Under the pieces are notes generated by a model. It was not told the DNA's origin and did not search any database. It worked only from the letters and a program-made list of their open reading frames with translations. Position numbers and translations under genes: made by a program. A DNA stretch of 64,000 nucleotides from an uncultured cyanobacterium (lineage in GTDB: Bacteria > Cyanobacteriota > Cyanobacteriia > PCC-6307 > Cyanobiaceae): assembly GCA_903823115.1 (NCBI GenBank), contig CAIJRN010000029.1, positions 1-64,000 on the forward strand. The letters run 5' to 3'. This document shows, piece by piece, positions 40,327 to 50,640 of this stretch; position 1 is the first letter of the stretch; every line of letters begins with the position of its first letter.

Positions 40327-41406
40327 TCAGACCTGGTCCAGCAAACGGCCCAATTCGTCCGGCTTGGTTGTTTTTTCCATGGCTTCTCCCCGGGAGACCT
40401 TGCCAGCCTTGATCAGGTTGGCCAGGGAGCGCTCCAGGGTCTGCATCCCATGGTTGGCACCCGTCTGGATCTGGGAGTAGATCTGGGCCGTTTTGCCCTC
40501 GCGGATCAGGTTGGCGATGGCTGGGGTGTTGATCAGGATTTCCTGGGCCATGACACGGCCGAAGGCGCCGGTGCTGGGGTGGTTGCTCTTGCAGAGCGTC
40601 TGGGAAAATACAGCCAGCAAGCTGGAACTCAGCTGCACGCGGATCTGGGTCTGCTGGCCGCCGGGGAACACGTCCACCATGCGATCGACGGTCTGGGAGG
40701 CAGAACTGGTGTGCAGGGTGCCGAACACCAGGTGACCGGTTTCGGCGGCGGTGATCGCCAGCTGGATCGTTTCCAGGTCACGCATTTCCCCCACCAGGAT
40801 CACGTCCGGGTCTTCGCGCAGAGCGGCTCTCAGGGCATTGGCGAAACTGCGGGTGTCCTCGCTGACCTCCCGCTGGTGGATGAGGCTCTTGTCGTTGCGA
40901 TAGGTGAACTCGATCGGATCTTCAATGGTGAGGATATGTTCGGAGCGGCTGTGGTTGATGTGATCTAGCAGGGACGCCAGGGTGGTGGTTTTGCCTGAAC
41001 CTGTCGGGCCCGTGACCAGCACCAGTCCTTTGGGTTTGCGGCTGATTTCCTCGACGATCGGCGGCATCCCCAGCTTGTCGATCGGCGGAATCGAGTTGCC
41101 GAGAGCTCTCAGGCAGGCCGCATAGGTGCCCCGTTGCCGATAGACATTCACCCGGAAGCGAGCGACGTCCTTGAGGCCGTAGGAACAGTCCAGATCCCAG
41201 TTCTGTTCCAGGATTTTGCGCTGAGAATTGTTGAGAAGCGAGAAGATCAGTCGGTTGCACTGATCTTCGCTCAGCTTCATGTCTTGGATCATTGGCCGTA
41301 GCTGGCCATTGAAGCGTCCGTAGGGTGGCTGGCCGCAGGCGAGATGCAGGTCACTGCCTCCGCTATTGACGAGTTCGACCATCAGGTCTTCGATCTGAAG
41401 GTCCAC
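40327..41406 (-). CDS. pilT: Type IV pilus retraction ATPase PilT
   Basis: PilT is the hexameric ATPase that powers pilus retraction. The 359-residue product has Walker [21 protein letters not shown] near residue 130, the Asp box ILTIEDPIEF, Walker B DPDVILVGEMRDLETIQLA, and the His box TGHLVFGTLHTSSASQT. The C-terminal PilT-specific motif appears as AIANLIREGKTAQIYSQIQT, close to the AIRNLIRE consensus that separates PilT from PilB. Start ATG 41406 is followed by an N-terminal PAS-like fold (SGGSDLHLACGQPPYGRFNG). It lies between pilB and pilC. In cyanobacteria this operon serves twitching motility, phototaxis and natural competence. Confidence 0.97.
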   Translation of the reverse strand: MDLQIEDLMVELVNSGGSDLHLACGQPPYGRFNGQLRPMIQDMKLSEDQCNRLIFSLLNNSQRKILEQNWDLDCSYGLKDVARFRVNVYRQRGTYAACLRALGNSIPPIDKLGMPPIVEEISRKPKGLVLVTGPTGSGKTTTLASLLDHINHSRSEHILTIEDPIEFTYRNDKSLIHQREVSEDTRSFANALRAALREDPDVILVGEMRDLETIQLAITAAETGHLVFGTLHTSSASQTVDRMVDVFPGGQQTQIRVQLSSSLLAVFSQTLCKSNHPSTGAFGRVMAQEILINTPAIANLIREGKTAQIYSQIQTGANHGMQTLERSLANLIKAGKVSRGEAMEKTTKPDELGRLLDQV

Positions 41407-41477
41407 TGGATTGTCCCCCTACAGCTCTGATCGTGCATCGCTTTCACTTTAGCCAGGTCCAGCGGCGATCAACCTGT

Positions 41478-42935
41478 TCAGCGGCGTACGCGCAGGCAAT
41501 AAGGGCATTCCAGCCATTCGTCCAGTAGGCCGGCTCCGCAGCCCTTGCAGGTGAGGGTGGTCAGGGCCCGGGCCCGCCGTTCCGATTCCAGACCCGTGTC
41601 GGTGAGCAGCATCCGTTCGACTTCCTCGAGGGTGGTCAGGCCTTGGCGCACCAGATCGAGGCCGTAGCCGAGCAGGGTTTTCATGCCCCCCTCCAGGGCC
41701 AGGCGGCGCAGGTCTTCGGTGTTCGATCGCTTGGCCACAGCCGATGAGAGCGATTCGTTCATGCGCAGAATTTCATAGACACCCACCCGGCCGGCGTAAC
41801 CGCGGCCCTGGCAATGGGGACATTCCGGTTCCGTGCTGTTGCGGCTGGTTCTGGCTTTGAAGAAGCTGATGCTGCTTTCGTCGGTGGCCACCAGGCCGAA
41901 GCGCGCCAGTTCCTCGTTGTCGGGGTGATAGGCAATGCGGCAATGGCTGCAGAGTCGTCGCAGCAGTCGCTGGGAGATCACCCCCAGCAGTGAGGCGCTG
42001 ACCAGGAAGGGTTCCACCCCCATCTCATCCAGGCGGGCGAAGGCGCTGGCGGCGTCGTTGCAGTGCAGGGTGGTGAGCACCAGGTGGCCGGTGAGGGCAG
42101 CCTCGATGGCGGTGCGGGCCGTTTCCAGGTCGCGGGTCTCACCCACCAGCAGCACATCGGGATCCTGTCGCATGAAGGCTCGCAGGGCGGTGCTGAAATC
42201 GAAGCCTTTTTCGCGGTTCACCTGGGTCTGGGTGATCCCCTTGAGGCTGTATTCGATCGGATCCTCCACCGTGGAGATGTTGATCGTCGGGTCGTTGCGC
42301 TCCGACAACAGGGCGTAGAGGGTGGTGGATTTACCCGATCCGGTGGGGCCCGTCACCAGGATCATGCCGAAGGGTTTGGAGCCGATTTCCCGCAGGGTTT
42401 CCCGGGAGATGGGATCGGTGATCAGGTTGTCGAGCCCGAGCTGGGTGGCGCCGCTGTCGAGCAGCCTGAGCACCACCTTTTCGCCATGGCGGCTGGGCAG
42501 GGTGCTGACGCGGAAGTCCATGGTGCGGCCGCGGAAATTGCGGCGGATCCGGCCGTCCTGGGGCATGCGCCGTTCGGCGATGTCCAGGTCGGCCATGATC
42601 TTGAAGCGGGAGGTCACCGCTGGGATCAGCGTCTTCGGCAGGGTTTCGACATTGCGCAGCACCCCGTCCTGACGGAAGCGGATCAGCAGGCCGTCTTCCT
42701 GGGGCTCCACGTGGATGTCGCTGGCGGAGCAGGTGAGGGCTTCGATCAGGATCCGATCCACCAGGCTCATCACCGGTGAGAGCCCGGCGGCCTTGCTGCT
42801 GGTCTCGAGATCTTCGGATCTGGATTCGTTCTCGGACTGGGGCGTGTTCGACTGGCCCAGGTCCAGATCACCGAACAGCGAGGTCTTTGCTGTGACCTGG
42901 GCCTTGATCCCCTGGGTGGCGGTGTCTGGATTCAT
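41478..42935 (-). CDS. pilB: Type IV pilus extension ATPase PilB (short form)
   Basis: PilB powers pilus extension. The 485-residue product has the ATPase core: [20 protein letters not shown], Walker [21 protein letters not shown], Asp box [13 protein letters not shown], Walker [18 protein letters not shown] and [17 protein letters not shown]. Zinc cysteines are in [11 protein letters not shown] and [15 protein letters not shown]. An extra C-terminal [19 protein letters not shown] pair looks like a zinc ribbon. It lacks the roughly 150-200-residue N-terminal MshEN/T2SSE_N region of most PilB. An in-frame TGA about 80 bp upstream of ATG 42935 rules out a simple extension. It is the first gene of the operon and is divergent from grpE. 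Confidence 0.93.
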   Translation of the reverse strand: MNPDTATQGIKAQVTAKTSLFGDLDLGQSNTPQSENESRSEDLETSSKAAGLSPVMSLVDRILIEALTCSASDIHVEPQEDGLLIRFRQDGVLRNVETLPKTLIPAVTSRFKIMADLDIAERRMPQDGRIRRNFRGRTMDFRVSTLPSRHGEKVVLRLLDSGATQLGLDNLITDPISRETLREIGSKPFGMILVTGPTGSGKSTTLYALLSERNDPTINISTVEDPIEYSLKGITQTQVNREKGFDFSTALRAFMRQDPDVLLVGETRDLETARTAIEAALTGHLVLTTLHCNDAASAFARLDEMGVEPFLVSASLLGVISQRLLRRLCSHCRIAYHPDNEELARFGLVATDESSISFFKARTSRNSTEPECPHCQGRGYAGRVGVYEILRMNESLSSAVAKRSNTEDLRRLALEGGMKTLLGYGLDLVRQGLTTLEEVERMLLTDTGLESERRARALTTLTCKGCGAGLLDEWLECPYCLRVRR

Positions 42936-43276
42936 GGTCGCTGCCGGAGTCGGGAGCTGGAATCGGGTTGCGGTATGGCCAAGGACCTTCGGGGGGTGGG
43001 CTCCAGGTCCTCAGAGCTGGTCTTGCTTGCTGCTCCTGGGGCTGCGGCTCCAGGCCTGGATGGCGGGCTTGTAGCGCCGGACTGGATGCCGGGTGCCAAG
43101 GCCGGGTGTCAACGCCGAATGCACAGGGCCCGCCGAGAGGGTGTGGGACCAACGGTTTGAACGATTTTGGCCAGAAAATGCCAACTTTGGTGAGACTTGT
43201 CACGAATACCCCGCCAGCGCTCGCGCCTGAGGTGCGGGCTTCCGCCGCTTGTGGGAGGAGGGGCCGGCGCTTCAAC
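42936..43276. other. Divergent intergenic region between pilB and grpE
   Basis: This 340-bp segment must hold the promoters of the pil operon and of grpE-dnaJ. I see no CIRCE inverted repeat (the HrcA operator common on cyanobacterial heat-shock genes) and no convincing -35/-10 pair. ORFs running through it on both strands are not protein-like. Confidence 0.5.
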
Positions 43277-44014
43277 ATGGCTCCATTCGAAACTGGTGCG
43301 ACCGGTATGAGCGGCGACAATCCCCAGAGCAGCGACATCCCCTTGGAAGGTGACGCTCCCATCAACGGCGGCACCGAGCCTGGGCCCGTGCCCGTCGAGG
43401 CTTCTGAGTCAGATGGCCCGATCCCGGCTGCTGCTGACGCCTCGGCTCCTGGTCCGGAGGGTCAGGACGATGCCGCGCTCAGCGATGGCGACCGTCTGCA
43501 GCTGCTGGAAGCCAGGCTGGCCGCGCTTCAGGGCGAAAATGAGTCGCTGCGGGGCCAGTGCATGCGGATTGCCGCCGACTTCGACAACTTCCGCAAGCGC
43601 CAGAGCCGCGACCAGGACGACCTCCGCCTGCAGATCACCTGCTCCACCCTGGGCGAGATCCTGCCGGTGGTGGACAACTTCGAGCGAGCCCGGCAGCAGC
43701 TCAAGCCCCAGCACGAGGAGGCTCAGACCCTGCACGGCAGCTACCAGGGTCTCTATCGCCAGTTGGTGGATGTGTTCAAACAGCTCGGCGTCTCGCCGAT
43801 GCGGGTGGAGGGGGAACCCTTTGATCCCAATCTCCACGAGGCGGTGCTGCGGGAGCCCAGCCAGGAGCACTCTGAAGATGTGGTGATTGAGGAGCTGCAG
43901 CGCGGCTACCACCTCAATGGTCGGGTGCTGCGCCATGCGCTGGTGAAGGTTTCCATGGGCCCCGGTTCCTCCGGCGATTCGACTGACGGTTCCAGCGAGG
44001 AGCAGGGCGGCTGA
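43277..44014 (+). CDS. grpE: Nucleotide exchange factor GrpE
   Basis: GrpE releases ADP from DnaK in the Hsp70 cycle. The product is 245 residues from ATG 43277; ATG 43307 in frame is also possible. The N-terminal 75 residues are acidic and low complexity. A coiled coil follows ([20 protein letters not shown]), then the conserved [20 protein letters not shown] and [15 protein letters not shown]. The C-terminal beta domain contains [20 protein letters not shown] and [17 protein letters not shown]. The stop overlaps the dnaJ start (TGATG), so translation is coupled. Confidence 0.96.
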   Translation: MAPFETGATGMSGDNPQSSDIPLEGDAPINGGTEPGPVPVEASESDGPIPAAADASAPGPEGQDDAALSDGDRLQLLEARLAALQGENESLRGQCMRIAADFDNFRKRQSRDQDDLRLQITCSTLGEILPVVDNFERARQQLKPQHEEAQTLHGSYQGLYRQLVDVFKQLGVSPMRVEGEPFDPNLHEAVLREPSQEHSEDVVIEELQRGYHLNGRVLRHALVKVSMGPGSSGDSTDGSSEEQGG

Positions 44015-45144
44015 TGGCCGACTACTACGAGTTGCTGGGTGTTGCCAGAAATGTCGACGCCGATAGTCTCAAGCGGGCCTATCGCCGTCTGGCGCGCCAA
44101 TACCACCCCGACATCAACAAAGAGGCCGGGGCTGAGGACAAGTTCAAGGAGATCGGCCGCGCCTATGAGGTGCTCAGCGACCCCCAGACCCGGGCCCGCT
44201 ACGACCAGTTCGGCGAAGCCGGCCTGGGCGGCGGTGGCGGTATGCCGGATGCCGGCGACATGGGCGGCTTCGCCGATCTGTTTGAGACGTTCTTCAGTGG
44301 CTTCGGAGGGGCTGCCGCCGGTGGTGGGCAACAGCGCCGTCGCAGTGGCCCGCGCCAGGGCGACGATCTGCGCCTCGATCTCAGCATCGACTTTCGCGAT
44401 GCGGTCTTCGGGGTCGAGAAAGAGGTGCAGCTGCGCCATCTGGAAACCTGCGGCACCTGCAAGGGATCAGGGGCCAAGGAGGGCAGCGGACCCACCACCT
44501 GTGGCACCTGCAGTGGCGCCGGCCAGGTGCGGCGGGCCACCCGCACGCCCTTCGGCAGTTTCACCCAGGTCGCTCCCTGTCCCACCTGCGAGGGCAGCGG
44601 CCAGGTGATCGCCGATCCCTGTGGCACCTGCAACGGCGCTGGCCTGCAGCAGGTGTCCAAGACCCTGCGCATCAACATCCCCGCCGGGGTCGATTCCGGC
44701 TCGCGGCTGCGGGTGGCCTCGGAAGGCAACGCCGGCCCGCGCGGCGGCCCAGCGGGCGATCTCTACGTCTTCCTCAGCGTCAAGTCCCATCCGACCCTGC
44801 GGCGCGATGGCACCACGATCCTCTCGGAGATTCCGCTGAGTTATCTCCAGGCGATCCTCGGCGACACCATCGAAGTGGAGACCGTGGACGGCCCCGAGCC
44901 GTTGGAGATTCCCGCCGGCACCCAACCCGGCACCGTGCTCACCCTCAAGAACAAGGGGGTGCCGCGGCTGGGCAATCCGGTGGCCAGGGGCAACCACCAG
45001 TTCACCATCAAGGTGCAGCTGCCCACACGCCTCAGCGGTGATGAGCGACAGCTGCTGGAGCAGCTGGCCGGCCACCACAGCAGCAAGGGCCAGCGACCTC
45101 ATCACAAGAGCGGGCTGTTCGGCGGCCTGTTCGGCAAGGGATGA
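44014..45144 (+). CDS. dnaJ: Chaperone DnaJ
   Basis: DnaJ is the Hsp40 co-chaperone that delivers clients and stimulates DnaK ATPase. The 376-residue product is a full type I DnaJ. The J domain is at residues 1-65 with the HPD motif in [13 protein letters not shown] Gly/Phe-rich linker follows ([17 protein letters not shown]). Four CxxCxGxG zinc repeats come next ([32 protein letters not shown]). The C-terminal substrate-binding barrels end with a short Gly/Lys tail ([10 protein letters not shown]). It is coupled to grpE upstream, and its last four bases overlap the start of the TusA-like gene. Confidence 0.98.
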   Translation: MADYYELLGVARNVDADSLKRAYRRLARQYHPDINKEAGAEDKFKEIGRAYEVLSDPQTRARYDQFGEAGLGGGGGMPDAGDMGGFADLFETFFSGFGGAAAGGGQQRRRSGPRQGDDLRLDLSIDFRDAVFGVEKEVQLRHLETCGTCKGSGAKEGSGPTTCGTCSGAGQVRRATRTPFGSFTQVAPCPTCEGSGQVIADPCGTCNGAGLQQVSKTLRINIPAGVDSGSRLRVASEGNAGPRGGPAGDLYVFLSVKSHPTLRRDGTTILSEIPLSYLQAILGDTIEVETVDGPEPLEIPAGTQPGTVLTLKNKGVPRLGNPVARGNHQFTIKVQLPTRLSGDERQLLEQLAGHHSSKGQRPHHKSGLFGGLFGKG

Positions 45145-45407
45145 GCGAGCCCTCTTTGCAGCGTCTCGATCTGCGCGGCACCCCCTGTCCGCTCAACTTC
45201 ATCCGCAGTCGCCTGGCCCTGGAAAAGCTCGCGCCGGGCGCTGGGTTGGAGATTTTGCTGGATCGGGGTGAACCCGAGCAGATGGTCAGTGAGGGGCTGC
45301 GCCAGGAGGGTCATACGGTGCGGGTGCTCCCCCTGGAGCCCCAGGGCGTGCAGCTGCTGGTCCGTCGCGATGGTGGTCCGGGTCTGGATGGCGGGCTGCC
45401 CGCTTGA
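45141..45407 (+). CDS. TusA/SirA-family sulfurtransferase-like protein
   Basis: The 88-residue protein has the TusA fold pattern: [20 protein letters not shown], a Gly/Asp turn, then [20 protein letters not shown] and a final strand pair. The conserved Cys that carries persulfide in TusA is present, but the usual CPxP motif reads CPLN here, so the second Pro is missing. Known TusA proteins relay sulfur for tRNA thiolation or other pathways; whether this protein does so is unclear. A gene of this kind between dnaJ and rsgA is conserved in picocyanobacteria. It overlaps dnaJ by 4 bp (ATGA), and rsgA starts within its last codons. Confidence 0.88.
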   Translation: MSEPSLQRLDLRGTPCPLNFIRSRLALEKLAPGAGLEILLDRGEPEQMVSEGLRQEGHTVRVLPLEPQGVQLLVRRDGGPGLDGGLPA

Positions 45408-46531
45408 GTGCGGATACGGCCGCGGCCAGCCAGCGGCCCGGCCAGGTGATGGCCCTGGAGGCCAATTTCTGCCGGGTGGTCCTCGATCAACCGGGTCCCG
45501 ACGGCACCAGCCAGCTGCTCTGCACGCGCCGCACCCGGTTGGGCAAGAGCGGCCAGCGCATCTGCGTCGGTGATCGGGTGCGGGTCGATGGCATTGACTG
45601 GGTGGCTCGTTGTGGCGCCGTGGCGGCGTTGGAGCCCCGGCAGCGTCTGCTGGAGCGACCCGCTGTCGCCAATGTCGCTCGGGTGGTGGTGGTGGTGGCC
45701 CTGGCCGAGCCCGCCATCGACCCGCTTCAGCTCACCCGTTTTCTGCTCACCGCCGAGCGCACCGGCTGTGAGGTCCAGCTGGTGTTCAGCAAGGCCGATC
45801 TGGTGGCTGAGGCCGAGGTGCGGCGCTGGTGCGAGCGGGTGGCGGCCTGGGGCTATCGGGCGCTGGCGATCGCCGCGCCAGCCGGGGGCGGCGATCTTGC
45901 GGCCTTGCGCCAGACCCTCAGCCTGCCGGGCATCTCGGTCCTGTGCGGCCCCTCCGGGGTGGGCAAGAGCAGCCTGCTCAATGCCCTGGCACCGGATCTG
46001 GGCCTGCGGGTGAGCGCCGTCTCCGGCCGGTTGCGGCGCGGGCGCCATACGACCCGCCATGTGGAGCTGTTTGCTCTGGCGCCGCCGCTGGCGGGTGCCG
46101 AAGCTTCCCTGGTGGCTGATTCACCGGGTTTCAATCGGCCCGATCTGCCCCAGGATCCGGCCGCGTTGGCCGGGCTGTTTCCGGAGCTGAGATCCCAGCT
46201 GGAGGAGGGGGGCTGTCGCTACAGCAACTGCCGTCACCTCGGCGAAGCCGGCTGCCGGGTGGGGATCGCGTGGGATCGCCACGGGCTCTATCGCCAATGT
46301 CTGGCCGAGGTCGAGGCCCAGTGGGAGGCTCGATCCAGCCGTGGCAAGGAAGCTGGCCTCAGACAGCGGGGCGATCGGCTCGAGCCGCTGCTGGATCCCT
46401 CGCTGCGGCGGCGCTCCCGTCGCCGCAGCCGCCAGGAGGATCTCGATGAGGCCCGCCAGGATCAGGAGCCGTGTTCAGAGCAGCTTTCCAGTCAGCCGGA
46501 CGATGGCGAGAGCCTTGCCGGCAGGGGCTGA
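45404..46531 (+). CDS. rsgA: Ribosome small-subunit GTPase RsgA
   Basis: RsgA is a circularly permuted GTPase that checks late 30S maturation. The permuted motif order is visible: G4 as VFSKADLV (about residue 130) comes before G1 LCGPSGVGKSSLLNALAP (about 185), followed by G2 in GRHTTRHVELF and G3 DSPGFNRP. An N-terminal OB domain precedes (VMALEANFCRVVLDQPG). A zinc motif near residue 265 reads EEGGCRYSNCRHLGEAGCRV. The C-terminal 60 residues are Arg/Asp/Gln-rich and extend beyond the usual end. TTG 45404 is the likely start, overlapping the stop of the TusA-like gene by 4 bp, with residues [10 protein letters not shown]. Confidence 0.95.
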   Translation: MSADTAAASQRPGQVMALEANFCRVVLDQPGPDGTSQLLCTRRTRLGKSGQRICVGDRVRVDGIDWVARCGAVAALEPRQRLLERPAVANVARVVVVVALAEPAIDPLQLTRFLLTAERTGCEVQLVFSKADLVAEAEVRRWCERVAAWGYRALAIAAPAGGGDLAALRQTLSLPGISVLCGPSGVGKSSLLNALAPDLGLRVSAVSGRLRRGRHTTRHVELFALAPPLAGAEASLVADSPGFNRPDLPQDPAALAGLFPELRSQLEEGGCRYSNCRHLGEAGCRVGIAWDRHGLYRQCLAEVEAQWEARSSRGKEAGLRQRGDRLEPLLDPSLRRRSRRRSRQEDLDEARQDQEPCSEQLSSQPDDGESLAGRG

Positions 46532-46587
46532 GGCGCGTTGCTGCCGGGAGCTCCCCAGGGCTGCGAATCCGGATTTCCCTCGGAGCC

Positions 46588-46929
46588 TCAGCCCCCCAGG
46601 CCGGGCAGGTTGAGATCGAGGCCGCCGGTGAGTTCTTCCATCCGTTCCCGCATGGTGCCGGTGGAGAGCTCGTAGGCGCTGCGCAGGGCTTCGAGGATGG
46701 CGGTTTCGGCGGCTTCGCTGTCGCCGCTGAGCAGCTCGGGGGCCACCTCAACCCGCAGTGGCTGCTGGTTGCCGGAGAGCCAGATGCTGACCAGGCCGTT
46801 GCTGCTCTTGCCCTCCAGCTCCATGGCGTCAAGCTGCTCCTGGAGCTTCTGGGCGTCCTGCTGGATCTGCTGGGCCTTGCGGAAGGCTTCGGTCAACTGA
46901 CCGAAGTTGGGGAGACCGAAGCCAGCCAT
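46588..46929 (-). CDS. YbaB/EbfC nucleoid-associated protein
   Basis: YbaB/EbfC proteins are small dimeric DNA-binding proteins. The 113-residue product has the family layout: [20 protein letters not shown], then the helix [18 protein letters not shown], the central strand [20 protein letters not shown], and the C-terminal helix [20 protein letters not shown] with GGLDLNLPG. It converges on rsgA and is co-directional with murB, with the murB stop 27 bp upstream of its start. Confidence 0.93.
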   Translation of the reverse strand: MAGFGLPNFGQLTEAFRKAQQIQQDAQKLQEQLDAMELEGKSSNGLVSIWLSGNQQPLRVEVAPELLSGDSEAAETAILEALRSAYELSTGTMRERMEELTGGLDLNLPGLGG

Positions 46930-46956
46930 GCCGCTGTCGTGGAGTGCTGGCGCAGG

Positions 46957-47889
46957 CTAGGGCCCCGGCCGCTGCGTATCGACCCCTTCGAATCCGAGCC
47001 GCTTGACTTCGGTGTGCAGCTCGATGCCGTGTTCGTCGCGGATCCGCTCCTGCACCAGCCGGATCAGGGTGTCGATGTCCCGGGCCCGGGCGTTGCCGGT
47101 GTTGACGATGAAGTTGGCGTGCAGCGTTGACACCTGGGCGCCACCGACGCTCAGTCCCTTGAGTCCGAGGGCCTCAATCAGTTGGCCGGCTTTGCGCGGC
47201 TCGGGGTTGCGGAACACACTGCCGCAACTGGGTTGCTGATAGGGCTGGGTGCTGGTGCGGCTCTGCAGATTGGCGCTGGTGCGGGCGGTGATCTCGGCCG
47301 GGTCATGGCCGGCCGCAAGCCGGAAGCGGGCTGAAAGCACCAGCAGCGGTTCCGCCTGCAGACGGCTGTGGCGGTAGGCGAAGTCCAGCTCCCGGGCTTC
47401 CAGGGTGAAGGGCTGATCGGGCCGGCTCGGATCGAGCACCCGCACCGAGTGCAGCCAATCCGCCGTGCATCCCCCCTGGGCGCCGGCATTCATCACCACC
47501 GCGCCCCCCACGGTGCCGGGAATGCCCACGGCCCACTCCAGGCCGTGCAGACCGGCTCTGGCCACCTTGCGGGCCAGGGTGGGGATCGGTTCACCGGCTT
47601 CCGCCTCCACCCAGCCCTCGTGGGGATCGCTGTGGCTGCCCTGCAGGCGCCGGTTGCACAGGGTGAGGCCAGCCAGGCCGCCATCGGCGATCAGCAGGTT
47701 GGAGCCGGCGCCGATGCAGCGGAAGGGCAACCCGGCGCTGACGGCCCAGGCGGCGAGCTGGATCAGTTCGCCCTGGCTACCGGGTTCGGCGAACCATTCA
47801 GCCGGGCCCCCCACTTTCCAGGTGGTGAAGGCCTGCAGCGAGACGCTCTGCCGTACCCCGGAGGGCTGGGCGGTGGCTTGGGCCGCCAT
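46957..47889 (-). CDS. murB: UDP-N-acetylenolpyruvoylglucosamine reductase
   Basis: MurB makes UDP-MurNAc with NADPH and FAD in the peptidoglycan pathway. The 310-residue product has the FAD-binding [15 protein letters not shown] and [20 protein letters not shown], then [20 protein letters not shown] and GAQGG. The catalytic Ser is in [20 protein letters not shown], and the C-terminal [20 protein letters not shown] completes the type I pattern. ATG 47889 directly abuts the murC stop, so the two genes are translated in tandem. Confidence 0.97.
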   Translation of the reverse strand: MAAQATAQPSGVRQSVSLQAFTTWKVGGPAEWFAEPGSQGELIQLAAWAVSAGLPFRCIGAGSNLLIADGGLAGLTLCNRRLQGSHSDPHEGWVEAEAGEPIPTLARKVARAGLHGLEWAVGIPGTVGGAVVMNAGAQGGCTADWLHSVRVLDPSRPDQPFTLEARELDFAYRHSRLQAEPLLVLSARFRLAAGHDPAEITARTSANLQSRTSTQPYQQPSCGSVFRNPEPRKAGQLIEALGLKGLSVGGAQVSTLHANFIVNTGNARARDIDTLIRLVQERIRDEHGIELHTEVKRLGFEGVDTQRPGP

Positions 47890-49314
47890 TCAGGCCGCCC
47901 GGGCCATGGGCCGATCTCCCAGGGCTCCCAGGCGCTCCCAGAGGCCGTTGACGTCGCCGGCTCCCATCGCCAGCACCAGATCGCCGGGACGGCTGGTGGC
48001 GGCGATCTGGTGGGCCAGATGGTCGAGGGTCTGGGCTTCCAGCACCTCCAGATGCGGTGCCAGCGTGCGCACGGCCTGGGCCAGGGCGGCGCTGGAGACG
48101 CCCGGCATCGGGGCTTCGCCAGCGCTGTAGAGGGGGGCGATCAGCACCAGATCAGCCTGGGTCAGGGCGGCAGCAAAGCCCTGCAGGAACTGGGCGGTGC
48201 GGGTGTAGCGATGGGGCTGGAACACGGCCACCAGGCGCTGGGGGGGGCGGGGCAGGGGGCTGCGACCGCTGCTCACCATCAGGCGCGCCATGCTCAACGT
48301 GGCGGCCACTTCGCTGGGGTGGTGCGCGTAGTCGTCGACGACGATCCGCTCCTCCCAGATACCGCGACAGTCGAAGCGGCGACCGGGGGGGCGCAGCTTG
48401 GAGATGGCCTGCTGCAGGTCGGCGAAGGGCACCCCTTCAAGGCGGCAGGCGGCAATCGCCGCCAGGGCATTGCTGAGGTTGTGGCGACCGGGCAGGGGCA
48501 GGCTGAGACTGCCCATCAGGATGCCGTCTTCGTAGTAGTCGGCGAGGGTGCCATCGCCGCGCTCTTCCTGGGCGATGGCGGCGAAGTTCACCCCCTCGGC
48601 GGCCTCGGTGGACCACCAGCTGTCGGCCTTGAAATGTTCCCGCAGGATCGGGCAGTCGCGGTTGGCGAGCAGCCGGCCGGACCCGCCAGCGAAGCGCTGC
48701 AGGGTGCTGATCAGGGCGTCAAGGTCGGGGTAGTGATCGGTGTGATCGAGCTCGATGTTGGTGAGCACACCCAGCTGGGCCCTGAACTTCACCAGGGAAC
48801 CGTCCGATTCATCGGCTTCGGCCACCAGCAGCGGACCTTCGCCATGGCGGCCATTGCTGGCGAAGGCCGGCACGATGCCGCCGATCACGGCGGTGGGGTC
48901 CTGGTCGGTGGCCTCCAGCAGGGTGGCGATCAGGGTGCTGGTCGTGGTCTTGCCATGGCTGCCGGCCACGGCGATCGAGGGCTGGGCGTTGATCAGGGCC
49001 GCCAGCACGTCGGAGCGGTGCACCACCACCAGGCCGAGGCGCCTGGCTTCGATCAGCTCCCCATTGGTGTCGGGAACGGCGGAGCTGATCACCACCAGCG
49101 GGCTGGCGCCGCTGGCCTGGACCGCCTGGATCGTTGCGGCCGTCTGCTCCTGAAAGACCCGCACACCCTTGAGTTTCAGGGCTTCCACCACCGGGGCGCG
49201 CCGGGGGTCAGAGCCACTGACGCTGAAACCCCGGGCCGCCAGGATCCCGGCCAGGGCAGACATACCGATGCCTCCCACGCCGATGAAATGGACCGGTTGG
49301 AGGCGATCGAGCAT
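47890..49314 (-). CDS. murC: UDP-N-acetylmuramate-L-alanine ligase
   Basis: MurC adds L-alanine to UDP-MurNAc. ATG 49314 gives [20 protein letters not shown], the normal family start; the frame extends much further upstream through gap2 sequence but that is not real. Total 474 residues. The ATP loop is [20 protein letters not shown]. Other motifs are [58 protein letters not shown] and FQPHRYTRT. The gene is divergent from gap2 (186 bp between the starts) and is followed by murB without a gap. Confidence 0.97.
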   Translation of the reverse strand: MLDRLQPVHFIGVGGIGMSALAGILAARGFSVSGSDPRRAPVVEALKLKGVRVFQEQTAATIQAVQASGASPLVVISSAVPDTNGELIEARRLGLVVVHRSDVLAALINAQPSIAVAGSHGKTTTSTLIATLLEATDQDPTAVIGGIVPAFASNGRHGEGPLLVAEADESDGSLVKFRAQLGVLTNIELDHTDHYPDLDALISTLQRFAGGSGRLLANRDCPILREHFKADSWWSTEAAEGVNFAAIAQEERGDGTLADYYEDGILMGSLSLPLPGRHNLSNALAAIAACRLEGVPFADLQQAISKLRPPGRRFDCRGIWEERIVVDDYAHHPSEVAATLSMARLMVSSGRSPLPRPPQRLVAVFQPHRYTRTAQFLQGFAAALTQADLVLIAPLYSAGEAPMPGVSSAALAQAVRTLAPHLEVLEAQTLDHLAHQIAATSRPGDLVLAMGAGDVNGLWERLGALGDRPMARAA

Positions 49315-49500
49315 CGGGCCTGTTGGGGGCGACTCCTGACCCGCTGAAAATAGGGCTGGACAGGCCATCGGCGCTTTACGAGATGCTTCGCTTTCGTGGT
49401 CGGCCCCCATCACACCAGGCCCAGCGGCAGGCCTGGGCAGGGATTTCTGTATGATCTGCGGCCGAATCACCCTTGCTAGCGGATCTCGCCGCTTGACGCC

Positions 49501-50523
49501 ATGACCTTGAAAGTTGCGATCAATGGATTCGGACGCATCGGTCGCAATTTCATGCGTTGCTGGCTGAGCCGAGGCGCCAACACCGGTATCGAAGTGGTGG
49601 GTCTCAACGACACCTCCGATCCCCGCACCAACGCCCACCTGCTCCAGTACGACACGATGCTGGGCCACATCCGTGATGCGGAGGTGAGCCACACCGACGA
49701 CACCATCGTCGTCAATGGCAAGCACATCAAGTGCTTCTCCGATCGCAACCCCCTCAACCTGCCCTGGAAGGAGTGGGGCGTCGACCTCGTGATCGAGGCC
49801 ACCGGCGTCTTCATCGATCAGAAGGGTGCCGGCAAGCACATCGAGGCCGGAGCCCGCAAGGTGCTGATCACGGCTCCCGGCAAGGGCGAGGGTGTGGGCA
49901 CCTTCGTGGTCGGGGTCAATGCTGACGAGTACCGCCACGACGACTTCGACATCATCAGCAACGCCAGCTGCACCACCAACTGCATGGCGCCCCTGGTGAA
50001 AGTGCTGGATCAATCCCTGGGAATTGTGAAGGGGATGATGACCACCACCCACAGCTACACGGGTGACCAGCGCATCCTCGATGCCTCCCACCGCGATCTG
50101 CGCCGCGCCCGCGCCGCCGCCGTGAACATCGTGCCCACCTCCACCGGTGCGGCCACCGCCGTGGCCCTGGTCTATCCGCCGATGAAGGGCAAGCTCAACG
50201 GCATCGCCCTGCGGGTGCCCACCCCCAACGTTTCGGTGGTGGACATGGTGCTTGAGGTGGCCCGGGACACCACCCGGGAGGAGGTGAACAGCATCTTCAA
50301 GGCCGCCTCCGAGAACGGCATGAAGGGCATCATCAAGTACTGCGATCTGCCCCTGGTGTCCACCGACCACGCCGGCACCGATGAGTCCACGATTGTGGAT
50401 GCCGATCTCACCCTGGTGCTGGACGGCAACATGGTCAAGGTGATCTCCTGGTACGACAACGAGTGGGGCTACAGCCAGCGCGTCGTTGATCTGGCCGAGG
50501 TGGTCGCCAGGAACTGGAAGTGA
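49501..50523 (+). CDS. gap2: NADP-dependent glyceraldehyde-3-phosphate dehydrogenase
   Basis: Gap2 reduces 1,3-bisphosphoglycerate in the Calvin cycle. The 340-residue product has the Rossmann start [18 protein letters not shown], the catalytic Cys in [37 protein letters not shown], and [15 protein letters not shown] at the end. After the second strand the sequence is GLNDTSD; the absence of the Asp that binds NAD ribose at the classical position is typical of plastid-type, NADP-using forms. It lacks the C-terminal CP12-like tail of plant GapB. A TATGAT hexamer at 49450-49455 could be a -10 element. It has its own terminator and is probably monocistronic. Confidence 0.97.
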   Translation: MTLKVAINGFGRIGRNFMRCWLSRGANTGIEVVGLNDTSDPRTNAHLLQYDTMLGHIRDAEVSHTDDTIVVNGKHIKCFSDRNPLNLPWKEWGVDLVIEATGVFIDQKGAGKHIEAGARKVLITAPGKGEGVGTFVVGVNADEYRHDDFDIISNASCTTNCMAPLVKVLDQSLGIVKGMMTTTHSYTGDQRILDASHRDLRRARAAAVNIVPTSTGAATAVALVYPPMKGKLNGIALRVPTPNVSVVDMVLEVARDTTREEVNSIFKAASENGMKGIIKYCDLPLVSTDHAGTDESTIVDADLTLVLDGNMVKVISWYDNEWGYSQRVVDLAEVVARNWK

Positions 50524-50616
50524 GGTTCGGCTGGGCCTGAGCCTTGGCTGTCGCTGAGCTCAGGCTGTAGCTGAGCCTTCGGGCCCTTTTCAGCACCAGG
50601 GAACCCATTTCTGTAT

Positions 50617-50640
50617 GGCCGCCGAGAGGTGGCCTTTTTT
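50617..50640 (+). terminator. Rho-independent terminator downstream of gap2
   Basis: GGCCGCC and GGTGGCC (one G-T pair) flank a 4-nt loop and are followed by six T residues. It lies about 95 bp after the gap2 stop and fits termination of that transcript. Confidence 0.7.

Noticed and set aside
42936-43276. CIRCE operator upstream of grpE
   Set aside because: No TTAGCACTC-N9-GAGTGCTAA-type inverted repeat is present.
47890-50370. 826-codon minus-strand frame as one fused protein
   Set aside because: Only the part from 49314 is MurC; the upstream portion is antisense to gap2.
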